Source of the DNA: Halorubrum sp. CSM-61
GTDB lineage: Archaea > Halobacteriota > Halobacteria > Halobacteriales > Haloferacaceae
Direction of reading: 5' to 3'
NCBI RefSeq assembly: GCF_003781945.1
Contig: NZ_RJJW01000005.1
Coordinates: 240,102-304,101, forward strand
DNA length: 64,000 nt
Shown: positions 24,658 through 33,764 of the stretch, piece by piece
How the letters are laid out: each line of letters opens with the position of its first letter
How positions within the stretch are numbered: the first letter of the stretch is position 1
Program-made: the position numbers and the translations under genes
The notes under the pieces: generated by a model
Databases searched by the model: none
Told to the model about the DNA's origin: nothing
Seen by the model: only the letters and a program-made list of their open reading frames with translations

Positions 24658-26469
24658 TCACTCGACGGTGACGCTCTTCGCGAGATTCCGCGGCTTGTCG
24701 ATCGGCCGAGAGAGCTCGTCCGCGGCGAGGTACGAGACGAGCTGGAGCTGGACGTTCGCGAGGACGCCCGCCACGTCGGGATGGGTGTCCGGAATTTCGA
24801 GGACGTGGTCGGCGTACTCCTCGATCCGGTCGGTGCCCTCGGCGGCCACCGCGACCACGGGCGCGCCGCGGGCGCGGATCTCCTTGACGTTGTGGAGCGT
24901 CTTGGTGTCGTCCCGGCCGGTGAACACGGCGAACACCGGCGTGTTCTCGGTGACGAGCGCCAGCGGCCCGTGTTTGAGCTCCGCCGCGGAGAACCCTTCG
25001 GCGTGGTCGTAGGTGATCTCCTTGAACTTCAGCGCCCCCTCCAGCGACACCGGGTGGCCGACCCCCCGACCGATGAAGAAGTACGAGTCGCTGTCGTGGT
25101 ACTCGGCGGCGACGTCCTTTGCCGCCGACTCGTCGAGGATGCGCTGGACGTCGTCCGGCAGCACCGAGAGCGCCTCTAAGAGCTCCGCGGTCGCCCGCGG
25201 GGTCCCGCCGGTGATGTCGTGGCTCAGCCGCTCGCTCAACAGGAGGAGTGTCGCCACCTGCGAGGAGAACGACTTCGTCGCGGCCACGCCGATCTCAGGG
25301 CCGGCGCGGATGTAGACGGTGTCCTCGCACTCGCGGGTGATCGTCGATCCGACGACGTTCGTCACCGCCAGCGTGCGCGCGCCGGTCCCCTGAATGCTCC
25401 GGACGGCCGACAGCGTGTCGGCGGTCTCCCCGCTCTGGGTGACCGCGATCACGAGCGTGCGGTCGTCGGTCGGCGGCGGGCTCGACCCGTACTCGCCCGA
25501 CAGGAACGTCTGCGCCGGAATCCCCCGGTCGGCGAGCAGCGTCTGCGCGTACAGCGCCGCGTGGTAGGAGGTGCCCATCGCGACGAGGTGGACCGACTCG
25601 ATCCCGTCGAACGCGTCGTCCGCGAGCTCCTCCAGTTCCACGCGTCCCTCCAGCGGGTCGCTTCGCCCCCGGATCGACTGTCGGAGGGCGGTCGGCTGCT
25701 CGTAGATCTCCTTGAGCATGTAGTGGTCGTAGCCGCCCTTCCCCGCGTCGTCGGGGTCCCAGTCGACGATCTCGACCTCGCGCTCGACGGCGACGCCGTC
25801 GGTGTCGGTGATCTCGTAGCCGTCCGGGTCCATGACGACCACGTCGCCGTCCTGCAGGTAGACGACCTCGTCGGTGTACTCTAGGAAGGCCGGCACGTCG
25901 CTCGCGAGGTAGCAGCCGTCGTCGGACCGGCCGAGCACCAGCGGGGATCCGGACCGGGTCCCGTACACGGCGTCGCTTCCCTCGAAGACCGCGGCGAGCG
26001 CGTAGCTCCCGGAGATCCGATCGACCGCCCGCCGGAACGCCTGCTCGGGGGAGTAGCCGGCCGAGAGGAGCTCCTCGATCAGGTGCGGCACGACCTCGGT
26101 GTCCGTCTCGCTCGTGAACTCGTGGGTCGAGAGCTCGTCTCTGAGCTCGGTGTAGTTGTCGATGATCCCGTTGTGGACGACCGCGACCTGTCCCAGGCAG
26201 TCGATGTGGGGGTGCGCGTTCGCGTCGGTCGGCGGGCCGTGAGTCGACCATCGGGTGTGACCGATTCCCGTCGCGCCTCGCAGCGTGCTCGACTCGACCG
26301 CCTCGCACAGCTCGTCGATCTCGCCGGAGCGCTTGATCACGTCGAGCCCGTCCGCCGTGACCGTGGCGATCCCGGCGGAGTCGTAGCCGCGGTACTCGAG
26401 GTTGCGGAGCCCCGAGAGGAGCTCGTCGACCGCGTCGTCCGTCCCGACGCGGGCGGTGATCCCGCACAT
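24658..26469 (-). CDS. glmS: Glutamine--fructose-6-phosphate aminotransferase (isomerizing)
   Basis: The 603-aa enzyme has the N-terminal glutamine amidotransferase (MCGITARVGTDDA, nucleophile Cys2; HTRWSTHGPPTDANAHPH; GIIDNY) and two SIS domains (AMGTSYHAALYAQTLL, VIAVTQSGETADTLSA, KHGPLALV), ending KSVTVE. It makes glucosamine-6-phosphate from fructose-6-phosphate and glutamine, the first committed step to UDP-GlcNAc. Its start overlaps the stop of the GlmU-like gene by 1 nt (TGATG), so both are coupled and together supply amino-sugar nucleotides to the adjoining glycan cluster. Confidence 0.97.
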   Translation of the reverse strand: MCGITARVGTDDAVDELLSGLRNLEYRGYDSAGIATVTADGLDVIKRSGEIDELCEAVESSTLRGATGIGHTRWSTHGPPTDANAHPHIDCLGQVAVVHNGIIDNYTELRDELSTHEFTSETDTEVVPHLIEELLSAGYSPEQAFRRAVDRISGSYALAAVFEGSDAVYGTRSGSPLVLGRSDDGCYLASDVPAFLEYTDEVVYLQDGDVVVMDPDGYEITDTDGVAVEREVEIVDWDPDDAGKGGYDHYMLKEIYEQPTALRQSIRGRSDPLEGRVELEELADDAFDGIESVHLVAMGTSYHAALYAQTLLADRGIPAQTFLSGEYGSSPPPTDDRTLVIAVTQSGETADTLSAVRSIQGTGARTLAVTNVVGSTITRECEDTVYIRAGPEIGVAATKSFSSQVATLLLLSERLSHDITGGTPRATAELLEALSVLPDDVQRILDESAAKDVAAEYHDSDSYFFIGRGVGHPVSLEGALKFKEITYDHAEGFSAAELKHGPLALVTENTPVFAVFTGRDDTKTLHNVKEIRARGAPVVAVAAEGTDRIEEYADHVLEIPDTHPDVAGVLANVQLQLVSYLAADELSRPIDKPRNLAKSVTVE

Positions 26470-27647
26470 CAGCCCATCACCTCCGCGCCCTCGGGAACGT
26501 CGTGTCTAAGCGCGACGCCGGACCCGACCCTCGCGCGCGGTCCGACCCGACAGCCGGGGGTGACCGTGACGTTCGACCCGACCGTCGCGCGGTCCGCGAC
26601 GATGCCGCCGAGCCGGCGGTCGGTGTACTCGACGCCGTCCAACACGAGCGTCGCGGACCGGCCGGGCGAGACCGTGCCGTCGCCGATCGTCGCGCCGCCG
26701 CCGACGATCGTGTCCCGGAGGACCGCGCCCGCGCCGATCCGGGCGTCCGGCCCGACGATGGAGCCCTCCACGACGGCGTTCTCGCCGACGGTGGTGCTCG
26801 CGTGAAGGCACGTCCCGCTCCGGACGACCGCGCCGGCGGAGACCTTACAGTCGGGGCCGACGAGGACGTGGTCGCCGATCACCGCCGACTCGTGGACCCG
26901 CGCGGAGTCGTCCACGGGCCGGTCCGCGGCGACGAGCTCCGGGTGGGAGTACAGGAGCGTCTCGTTGGTCTCCAGTAAGTCCCACGGGTACGAGGAGTCG
27001 AACCAGACGCCGTTCGGCGTGGCGGCGACCACGGGCCCCTCGAGCTCGGCTATCGCCCCCGTGAGCGGTCGCTCGCCGTTCTCGAACTCGGTCCGATCGA
27101 GCGCGCCGAAGATCGACTCGTCGAACGCGTAGACGCCGGTGTTGACTCGTCCGAACTCGTCGTGGCCGCCCTCGTCGATCCGCTCGACGAGGCCGTCGCG
27201 GACGCCGACCCCCCCGTACTCGGTCGCGTCGGTCGCCGAGGCCACCGCCAGCGCGGCGGTGGCGTCCGTTTCCGCGTACCGCTCCGCGGTTCCGCGCACC
27301 ATCGCCTCGTCGATGACGTTGTCCCCGTTCACCACGAGGAAGTCGTCTCCGACGCGGCCCGCGGCGACTTGGAGGGCATGGCCGCTACCCAGCTGGCTCT
27401 GTTGGGTAAGGTACGTGATATCGAGGTCGCGGTAGTCGTCGCCGAAGTGGTTCTGGATCCGCGTCTTCGCGTGGCCGACGACCATCGCGACCTCCTCGAC
27501 GCCGAACGCCGCGAGGGCGTCGAGCGGGTACTCCAGTATCGGCCGGCCCGCGACGCGGAGCATCGGCTTCGGCTGGTACCGGGTCAGCGGCCGGATGCGT
27601 TTCCCCTCGCCCGCGGCGAGGACGACCGCCTGATCGAAGGAACTCAT
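26469..27647 (-). CDS. glmU: Bifunctional sugar-1-phosphate nucleotidyltransferase/acetyltransferase (GlmU-like)
   Basis: The 392-aa protein has the nucleotidyltransferase signature VVLAAGEGKRIRPLT (residues 8-22) with QPKPML, and a C-terminal left-handed beta-helix of hexapeptide repeats (VIGDHVLVGPDCKVSAG, VVEGSIVGPDARIGAG). The family converts GlcN-1-P to GlcNAc-1-P and then to UDP-GlcNAc, or makes a related NDP-sugar. The archaeal type is shorter than bacterial GlmU. It lies upstream of glmS with a 1-nt overlap, which supports the amino-sugar role. The symbol denotes similarity in role. Confidence 0.88.
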   Translation of the reverse strand: MSSFDQAVVLAAGEGKRIRPLTRYQPKPMLRVAGRPILEYPLDALAAFGVEEVAMVVGHAKTRIQNHFGDDYRDLDITYLTQQSQLGSGHALQVAAGRVGDDFLVVNGDNVIDEAMVRGTAERYAETDATAALAVASATDATEYGGVGVRDGLVERIDEGGHDEFGRVNTGVYAFDESIFGALDRTEFENGERPLTGAIAELEGPVVAATPNGVWFDSSYPWDLLETNETLLYSHPELVAADRPVDDSARVHESAVIGDHVLVGPDCKVSAGAVVRSGTCLHASTTVGENAVVEGSIVGPDARIGAGAVLRDTIVGGGATIGDGTVSPGRSATLVLDGVEYTDRRLGGIVADRATVGSNVTVTPGCRVGPRARVGSGVALRHDVPEGAEVMG

Positions 27648-27961
27648 CGGCGCGTCGCACCCTCCCGAACCGTCTGCGAGCGATCGACGTCCGCGGTGCG
27701 AACGGCTGCCCGGCTACGGTTCCGGGCTCCGAAATAAGGTCGGACCATGCCCTGCCTGGAGTGCCGGCACTGATTGTAATGCGGAACCTTTCGGCCGACT
27801 CGCGGCGTCGCGGGTTACGCGCGGACCCAGCCAAACCGGTTAGGACCGTCCTACTGTTCGAGCGACAGGTATCCCTCCCGATCGATCGATGAGTACTCCT
27901 CACGATCGGGTACGAGAGCCGTCGAGCGCCCTCGATCCGCAGATCGAGCGCTACGCGGCCG
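27648..27961. other. Intergenic region without a gene
   Basis: About 310 nt between glmU and a HalOD1 gene. No convincing ORF, tRNA or strong hairpin is seen. It presumably holds the glmU-glmS promoter near its left end. Confidence 0.35.
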
Positions 27962-28261
27962 TCACTGAAGGTCTACCGTGACCGCGTCGTCGGTGACGGT
28001 CACGACGTAGCCGCAGTAGTCGAACGAGAAGGAGACGCCCGACCGTCCGGCGCGGTCGTCGTCGAACAGGGCGTCGAACGCTTCGGGGTCGATCACGTCG
28101 CTCAACATGGGGAGATCTCCGGGGGACGCTCCCTCCGCCTCGGCGACGGCTCGTACGACCGCGACGGTCGCGGAGGTCTCGCCTTCCATCGAAACTCGAG
28201 CGATCGGTGAACTAGGGTTCGAAGCCGACGTGCGCCGGCATATCGCGTCGGAAGAAGTCAT
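27962..28261 (-). CDS. HalOD1 output-domain protein
   Basis: The 99-aa protein contains the HalOD1 pattern: ATVAVVRAVAEAEGASPGDLPMLSDVIDPEAFDALF and strand SFSFDYCGYVVTVTDD. ATG 28261 has a TATA box (minus-strand TTTATAAA at about 28293-28300) about 35 nt upstream; ATG 28189 starts directly at the domain and is an alternative. Signalling output role by family; partner unknown. Confidence 0.75.
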   Translation of the reverse strand: MTSSDAICRRTSASNPSSPIARVSMEGETSATVAVVRAVAEAEGASPGDLPMLSDVIDPEAFDALFDDDRAGRSGVSFSFDYCGYVVTVTDDAVTVDLQ

Positions 28262-28292
28262 GGGTGGTGTGCCTCACTGGCAGTAACGACTC

Positions 28293-28300
28293 GTTTTTAT
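28293..28300 (-). promoter_or_regulatory. TATA box for HalOD1 gene
   Basis: On the minus strand GTTTATAAAAACG provides a canonical TATA box about 35 nt before ATG 28261, giving a short leader. Confidence 0.55.
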
Positions 28301-28725
28301 AAACACTATCGGTTCGCTCGTCGATCCGAACGCGATATCGCCTTCGTGAGGGCTCAAAACGTTGTTTATCGAATGTGTCGTTACCCGTGACTGTGGTGAC
28401 GATCGAGACCTTCGCGACACATCTGAGCGGCCGAGTACCGTCTGGCGTATGATAAGTGTACCATATCTATTTTAGACGTTATATAGCAAAGTCTACCCCT
28501 CCCTAATCAGGAGTCGTACCGCAGTCGGACGTGAACGTCCCTGACCCCGGGCGGCCCGCCTCCACTGTGGTACCGGTCCTCGCCTTTCCGTACTCCCCCG
28601 TCTCGTTTTTTTCGCTCCCCGCAGTCGGAACTACCGTTGCGATCGATCGAACGCCCCACTAGAGCGACTCGTCGGCCGTCTCCGCCGACGGAGTCCGTCA
28701 GCCTCTCTCCGCGACGGTCGGACGC
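28301..28725. other. Intergenic region without a gene
   Basis: It holds a locally AT-rich tract (TATTTTAGACGTTATATAGC, about 28466-28485) that could contain a promoter. No credible ORF or RNA gene is seen. Confidence 0.35.
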
Positions 28726-29904
28726 TCACGACCCCGCCGTCGGCGTTCGGCGGTCGACCGTCGCGGCGCGGTCGGCTCGAACGGCCTCCGTGCCGGCGAC
28801 GAACGCGCGGTCGACGGTCGGCGTTCCGTTCGGGTCGACGAGGATCAGGTCCGCGCGTGCGCCGACCTCGATCCGGCCTCTGTCCTCCAGCCCGGCGGCC
28901 TCCGCGGGGTTGCGAGTGACGCGGTTCACGCGCGTCGACAGCGACTCGCCGGTGTCGACGAACGGGGCCGCGAGCAGCGACGGCGGGTGGTAGTCGGCAC
29001 AGAGCACGTCGACGAGCCCGTCGTCGATCGCGTCGCGCGCGCTGAGGTTGTCCCAGAGGCTCCCGCCGCGGACCAGGTTCGGAGCGCCCATCACCGTGTC
29101 GAGGCCGAGGTCGGTCGCGCGCCGTGCGGCCTCGCGGGTGAGCGGGTACTCGCTGATGTCGGCGTCGTGGCCCGCCACCCGCTCCACGTCGCGCGGCGAC
29201 TCGTCGTCGTGAGACGCCAGCGACACCCCGGCGCGCCGCGCGAGGTCGGCGATCCGGCGGATGCGGGCGTCGCGGTCGTCGCGGTCCAGCGACCGCCGCG
29301 TCTCGATCACGTCGTCGACGGACTCCGCCGGCCAGTTGCGGTCCTCGACGTAGTGGCGCTCGAACTCCTCGTCGTCGTACTGCCCGTCGCCGGGGGCGTG
29401 GTGCATCACCGAGAGGAGGTCGACGCCGAACCGCTCGATGACGCCCTCGACGGCCTCGACGCTCGCGTCCGCCAGCTCGCACCTGGCGTGCAGCCGGTTG
29501 TCGCCGAGGGTGTACTCCTCCCGACTGATCTCGGCGGCGATCTCCTCGGCGGTCCGGAGCGTCCGGCCGTCGTCGGGCGACTCCTCGAACGCGACCGCGT
29601 GGAACTTTGTCGTGACCCCGTTGAGCAGGTTCGCGCGGTCGGCCGCCGTGAGCGCGGTCCGGACGTCGACGTCGGCGCCCGCCCGCGGGGCGCGGTGGTG
29701 CTCGATGTCGTCGCCGTGGAGGTCGATTATCCCGGGCATCACGACCCGGCCGTCGGCGTCGACGGTCGTCGGCCCGGACGAGCCGCTCGGTCCTCCCCGG
29801 TCGACGCGGGCGATCCGGTCGCCCGCGATCACGACGCGCCCGTCCTCGACGACTCCCGAGGGCGTGACGACGCGGCCGTTTCGGATCTCGACGAACTCGG
29901 TCAT
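28726..29904 (-). CDS. phnM: PhnM-like alpha-D-ribose 1-methylphosphonate 5-triphosphate diphosphatase
   Basis: The 392-aa amidohydrolase-superfamily protein has the PhnM-specific GIIDLHGDDIEHHRAPR (about residues 57-73), VTTKFHAVAFEE, the VMHHAPGDGQ segment, SLASHDDES and VDVLCADYHPPSLLAAPF. PhnM removes pyrophosphate from ribose-1-methylphosphonate triphosphate in the C-P lyase pathway. No other phn gene is in the window, so it may function with distant phn genes or on another triphosphate. Start ATG 29904 overlaps a 30-codon upstream frame. Confidence 0.88.
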   Translation of the reverse strand: MTEFVEIRNGRVVTPSGVVEDGRVVIAGDRIARVDRGGPSGSSGPTTVDADGRVVMPGIIDLHGDDIEHHRAPRAGADVDVRTALTAADRANLLNGVTTKFHAVAFEESPDDGRTLRTAEEIAAEISREEYTLGDNRLHARCELADASVEAVEGVIERFGVDLLSVMHHAPGDGQYDDEEFERHYVEDRNWPAESVDDVIETRRSLDRDDRDARIRRIADLARRAGVSLASHDDESPRDVERVAGHDADISEYPLTREAARRATDLGLDTVMGAPNLVRGGSLWDNLSARDAIDDGLVDVLCADYHPPSLLAAPFVDTGESLSTRVNRVTRNPAEAAGLEDRGRIEVGARADLILVDPNGTPTVDRAFVAGTEAVRADRAATVDRRTPTAGS

Positions 29905-29993
29905 CGCCGGGTCACCTCGTTCGTCTCGGTCGATCGGATCGTCCCGGTCGCCGGAGCGCCCGTCGCGTCCGTATCGGTGGAAGGGCTGTGCAT
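29901..29993 (-). CDS. Possible 30-aa leader ORF coupled to phnM
   Basis: ATG 29993 opens a 30-codon Thr/Ser-rich frame that ends at TGA 29901-29903, overlapping the phnM ATG as ATGA. It could be a translated leader for coupling or chance. No other evidence. Confidence 0.25.
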   Translation of the reverse strand: MHSPSTDTDATGAPATGTIRSTETNEVTRR

Positions 29994-30185
29994 GGCCCCA
30001 CCGTTATCACAGCCAAATCTTTGTTAAGCGGTGACAACTGGGACCCTCGACGCCAGACGGGCCGAGTAGGCGGGGACTACCGTCACCGATGTGGTGTGAT
30101 CACTTGAGTGAACGATCTAGGTTATACGTTCGGGAAGCGTGTCATTTCACACCCATGTTCCTGCGAGCGAATGTCCCGTCCAAAC

Positions 30186-30524
30186 ATGGTGGGACAACGA
30201 ATGCACTCAGAAACTCAGCCGACCTCGACCGAGACCTTACTCCGAACCGTTGCGAACCCCGAGCGGCGGGCGATACTCCGCCACCTGTGCGAGACCGATA
30301 GCCGCGCGGTCGACGTCGACGACCTCGCGGCGGCGATCGAATCGCGCGAGCGCTCGGCCGACTCCGGGACCGCTCGGACGGCCATCGAACTGCGCCACAC
30401 GCACCTGCCGATGCTGGCGGACGCAGACGCGATAACGTACGACCAGGGGAGCGAGGTCGTCACCTACCGCAGCGACGAGGAGACCGAAGCGCTTCTGGAG
30501 TTCATCTCCGAGCGGCTTGAGTGA
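30186..30524 (+). CDS. Short winged-helix regulator (DUF7344-like)
   Basis: The 112-aa protein matches small haloarchaeal wHTH proteins: LLRTVANPERRAILRHLCE (recognition of the N-terminal helix), a middle VDVDDLAAAI helix, then ELRHTHLPMLADADAITYD, the wing with DQGSEVVTYR, and a final amphipathic helix. It likely binds DNA as a dimer. In-frame starts exist at 30171, 30186 and 30201; the conserved core begins well after all of them. It is a single-gene unit beside the transposon remnant. Confidence 0.7.
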   Translation: MVGQRMHSETQPTSTETLLRTVANPERRAILRHLCETDSRAVDVDDLAAAIESRERSADSGTARTAIELRHTHLPMLADADAITYDQGSEVVTYRSDEETEALLEFISERLE

Positions 30525-30600
30525 GGTACCGGTCCGCCCACGTCGACGCCAGTTCGTCGGTTCGGCACCGGCGAGACCCTCGGGGAGCATCTTCTCGCGT

Positions 30601-30965
30601 TGACATCCTCTCCGCCCTGAAGGGCGAAGATTCCCACGGCCCCGAACCGCTGGTTTGGGGTGTTTACGGTTTGTAGCTGTCCCGGTGACCGCCACTGGCT
30701 GTGCCAATCAGCCGGTACTCCTATCCCGGCATGGGATTCAGAGGTACTTCTTACTGTACCCGAACACTACAACAGAAAGGGTGCTTTCTGTGTGTGGTCG
30801 GGAATCCCGATATTGTCCGATTAAGTGGGCGGATAGACCGCCTCGGATAACTATTAATACAACGATCACTCAGTTAAAACACCCGACCAGAAGTTCGTGG
30901 TTGCTGGAGAGAATTGTCGGATTCACCCCCGCGCTGAAGCGCGAGGCTTTCTCCTTGACTCTCAG
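30601..30965. mobile_element. Decayed IS200/IS605-type element without transposase (PATE-like)
   Basis: The left end has CATCCTCTCCGCCCTGAAGG with the hairpin CGCCCT-GA-AGGGCG (30613-30626) followed by GAAGATTCCCACGG. The right end has GGATTCACCCCCGCGCTGAA with hairpin CGCGCT-GA-AGCGCG (30930-30943) and GAGGCTTTCTCC. From memory, these match subterminal hairpins of haloarchaeal IS200/IS605 (IS1341-type) elements. No tnpA or tnpB frame lies between them, so I infer a palindrome-associated non-autonomous derivative or a decayed copy. Confidence 0.6.
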
Positions 30966-31392
30966 TAACCGACCCCACCCTACTTCGCTCGCCCTGAAGG
31001 GCTGGCTCGTTGAGGGTGTCGTCAGAACGCGTTGCGTTCTGACTGCTAACCAGAAATCGGAGATTTCTGGTGATGGGGCTTTGATGTGGTCCTCGCCGTC
31101 AGTTGACGCGACGGAGCGTTTTGTGCGCCCCGCCTACCGAACGCCCTTCGAGGTCGACGAACCCACCATTTGGGGCCGGGCTACTGCGGCCCGTACTGCG
31201 CGGGACTTGTGCCAGCACAGCACTAACTGGTAGTACGGGAGGCTGCAACTTAACGGCTGCTCAGTACCATGTCGGTTTCCTCTCCGGCCTACTCGCTCCC
31301 TCCGGTCGCTCCGTGACGCCGGAGGCTCCACCTCGAAGTATGCTGAAACGGGGTTTCGACGGGGCCGTCTCAGGCCGATCCATAGCGGATCG
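30966..31392. mobile_element. Further hairpin-rich transposon remnant
   Basis: A third CTGAAG-loop hairpin (GCCCT-GA-AGGGC, about 30991-31002), then two perfect hairpins: GTCAGAACGC-GTT-GCGTTCTGAC (31021-31043) and CCAGAAATC-GGA-GATTTCTGG (31050-31070). The rest up to the GGT gene is stop-riddled with no credible gene. It probably belongs to the same or a nested IS605-like remnant; the exact limits cannot be set. Confidence 0.45.
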
Positions 31393-33333
31393 TCACTCCC
31401 CTCCCGACGGCGACTGGGCCGACCCGTCTCTCCGGGTGTCGGCGACGCCGACGTAGCCGCCGTCGTCTCTGACCACGATGGACTGCGCGTTACCGATGGA
31501 CTCGACGATCGAGACGTCGTGACCGGCGGCGTTCAGTTCCTCGACGACGCCGTCCGGAACGCCGTCCTCGGCCTGCACCCACGTCCCGGTCGCGGAGTAC
31601 ACGCGCGGCTCCGCGACCGCCGCCTCGACGTCCATGCCGAACTCGGCGACGTTGAGGAGTATCTGGGAGACGGTGTGAATGATCGACCAGCCGCCGGGGG
31701 AGCCGACCGTCATGAAGGGGTCGCCGTCGCGCGTCACGATCGTCGGGCTCGTACTGCTGAGCGGGCGCTTCTCCGGCTGGACCTCGTTCGGACCGCCGGG
31801 GGTAGAGTCGAAGTCCGTGAGCTCGTTGTTCAGCACGAACCCGCGTCCGGGGACCATGATCCCCGATCCGAACAGCTGCTCGATGGTGCTGGTCCACGAG
31901 ACCAGGTTCCCCTCGTCGTCGGCGGTCGTGAAGTGGGTCGTCTGCCCGGGATGGCTCACTGCGCTGTGCGTGTGGGCGCCCGAGGCGTCGTGCGTGTGCG
32001 CGCCCGACGCGTTCTCTCCGGTACCCCCCTTGACGTCTCTCGGGCTCGTGTAGTACTGTTCGCCGGGCTGGTACGCGAAGGGGTCGCCGGGCTCTCGGGT
32101 CGCGTCGGTCGCCTCCTCCGGATCGATGATCTCCCGGCGTTCGTCGACGTACTCGTCGTCGAGCATCCCCTGCCACGGGAGGTCGACGAACTCCTCGTCG
32201 CCGAGGTACTCGTTGCGGTCGGCGAACGCGAGCTGGAACGCCTCGATCAGCCGGTGGTACACGTCGAACGACCGCCGGTCGTACTGCGCCAGATCGAACG
32301 GTTCGAGCAGCGCGAGGATCTGCGCGATGACGTAGCCGCCTGAGGTCGGCGACCGCATCGTCCGGACGGTGATCTCGTGGGCGTCGCCCTCGTAGGTGTG
32401 GTGGGTCGGCCGCGTGATCTCGACGTTGTATCGACCGAGGTCGTCGACGGTCATGCTCCCGCCGGTCCGACGGTAGCGCGACGCCCCCTGGACCGTTTCG
32501 GCGATGTCCGCCGCGATCTCGCCCTTGTAGAACGGGGCGATCCCCTCGTCGCGGATGGTGCGAAGGGTGTCGGCGAGATCCGGCTGGACCAGTTCGTCGC
32601 CCTCCTCTAGGGGCTCGCTGTACGGCGCGAACACCTGCTGGGCGGTCGGCGTGAGGGCCCCGTCGTCGACGTTGTCGGCGATCGAACTCGCCAGGAACTC
32701 GTCGACGGTGACCGATCGTCCGTCGGGCGCGGCCAGTTCGATCGCGGGCTGGATCAGCTCGCTGAGCTCCGTCCGACCGAACCGCTTGACGGCCACGTCG
32801 GCCGCCTTCAGCGTCCCGGGGACGCCGACCGCCTTACCGTTCGTGTGGCGCGCCAGGAACGGGACCTCCTCGCCCTGCTCGTCTAAGAACATGTCCGGTT
32901 CGGCGCCGATGGGCGCCCGCTCCCGGTTGTCGATCGCGGTGATCTCGTCCTCCTCGGCGCTGTAGACGAGCATGAACCCACCGCCACCGATCCCCGACGA
33001 GTGGGGCTGGACGACGTTGAGCGCGAACTGGACGGCGACCGCCGCGTCGACCGCGTTCCCCCCGTCCTCGAGGACCTCCACGCCGGCTTCCGTCGCCTGC
33101 GGATGGACGCTCGAGACCATCCCGCCGGTCGACTCCGCCACCGAAGCGTAATCGGTCGCGTTCGACGGCGTCACGGCCGCGCGACCGGCCCCGACCGGGA
33201 ACACCCCCGCACCCAGCGTGACGCCCGCACCCTGCAGGAACGTCCGTTTCGTCGCCGTAACGCCCTCCGTCGAGTCATCGGTCGAGTCGTCCGCCGAATC
33301 GTCCGATCTTGTAGGATTATTGTCTTGTCCCAT
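31393..33333 (-). CDS. ggt: Gamma-glutamyltransferase
   Basis: The 646-aa protein has a KR-type Tat-like leader (TKRTFLQGAGVTLGAG), the large-subunit motif GGNAVDAAVA and SSGIGGGGFMLVY, and the autocleavage site QTTHFTTADDEGN, whose first Thr (about residue 460) would become the catalytic N-terminal Thr of the small subunit. PLSSTSPTIV and GSPGGWSIIHTV match the substrate-binding loops. It transfers or hydrolyses gamma-glutamyl groups, probably outside the cell. An insert with GAHTHDASGAHTHS just before the cleavage site is unusual. A TATA-like box (minus-strand TTTTTATC, about 33357-33364) is about 27 nt upstream. Confidence 0.93.
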   Translation of the reverse strand: MGQDNNPTRSDDSADDSTDDSTEGVTATKRTFLQGAGVTLGAGVFPVGAGRAAVTPSNATDYASVAESTGGMVSSVHPQATEAGVEVLEDGGNAVDAAVAVQFALNVVQPHSSGIGGGGFMLVYSAEEDEITAIDNRERAPIGAEPDMFLDEQGEEVPFLARHTNGKAVGVPGTLKAADVAVKRFGRTELSELIQPAIELAAPDGRSVTVDEFLASSIADNVDDGALTPTAQQVFAPYSEPLEEGDELVQPDLADTLRTIRDEGIAPFYKGEIAADIAETVQGASRYRRTGGSMTVDDLGRYNVEITRPTHHTYEGDAHEITVRTMRSPTSGGYVIAQILALLEPFDLAQYDRRSFDVYHRLIEAFQLAFADRNEYLGDEEFVDLPWQGMLDDEYVDERREIIDPEEATDATREPGDPFAYQPGEQYYTSPRDVKGGTGENASGAHTHDASGAHTHSAVSHPGQTTHFTTADDEGNLVSWTSTIEQLFGSGIMVPGRGFVLNNELTDFDSTPGGPNEVQPEKRPLSSTSPTIVTRDGDPFMTVGSPGGWSIIHTVSQILLNVAEFGMDVEAAVAEPRVYSATGTWVQAEDGVPDGVVEELNAAGHDVSIVESIGNAQSIVVRDDGGYVGVADTRRDGSAQSPSGGE

Positions 33334-33356
33334 AAGCGATTATTTTGAGCCGTCGT

Positions 33357-33364
33357 GATAAAAA
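33357..33364 (-). promoter_or_regulatory. TATA-like box for ggt
   Basis: On the minus strand TTTTTATC is centred about 27 nt before the ggt ATG at 33333, consistent with leaderless transcription. Confidence 0.45.
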
Positions 33365-33571
33365 TTCACATTCGTCTACTTAAAAGAAAATCACGGAAGC
33401 CGAACTATCTTCGATCTCGAGGAGACCTCGAACGGAAACCCGTGTGTACGCGGAATCGCGTATCTCTGGGCAGGAACACTGCAGCGGGAACCGATCGCTA
33501 ATCCTCCGCAGATCGGTTTTTCGAATCACTAATCGGAGGGTAGAGCCCGTGAAATCGACCTGAGGTCGCTA

Positions 33572-33616
33572 CCGAGACTCCCGCTGCTCCACCTCGTTCA
33601 GGTAGCTGAAATCCAT
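33572..33616 (-). repeat. Duplicated 3' end of the chorismate mutase gene (att-like copy 1)
   Basis: Read on the minus strand the sequence encodes LNEVEQRESR-stop, against LNKVEQRESR-stop at the true end of the chorismate mutase gene (36316-36348). The adjacent CAGGTAGCTGAAATCCAT is shared with copy 2 at 34834 but not with the intact gene. This pattern is expected of attachment-site remnants left by integration. Confidence 0.7.
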
Positions 33617-33764
33617 ACTGGATTCTCTGGAATAGTGTCCAACAACACGTCCAATACGACAGAATTCAGGATACAAAGGGCGTGTATCGGTGGCGTATTT
33701 AAATAAGATGCCCTTGCACTACGGAGAGTCGTTCCGATCGGCTAGCGCGTGTCTAACGAGTCGA
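33617..33764. other. Intergenic part between att-like copy 1 and the toxin gene
   Basis: It contains GTATTTAAATAAG (about 33694), a strong TATA-like box with no obvious gene to serve. No credible ORF is seen. Confidence 0.4.
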
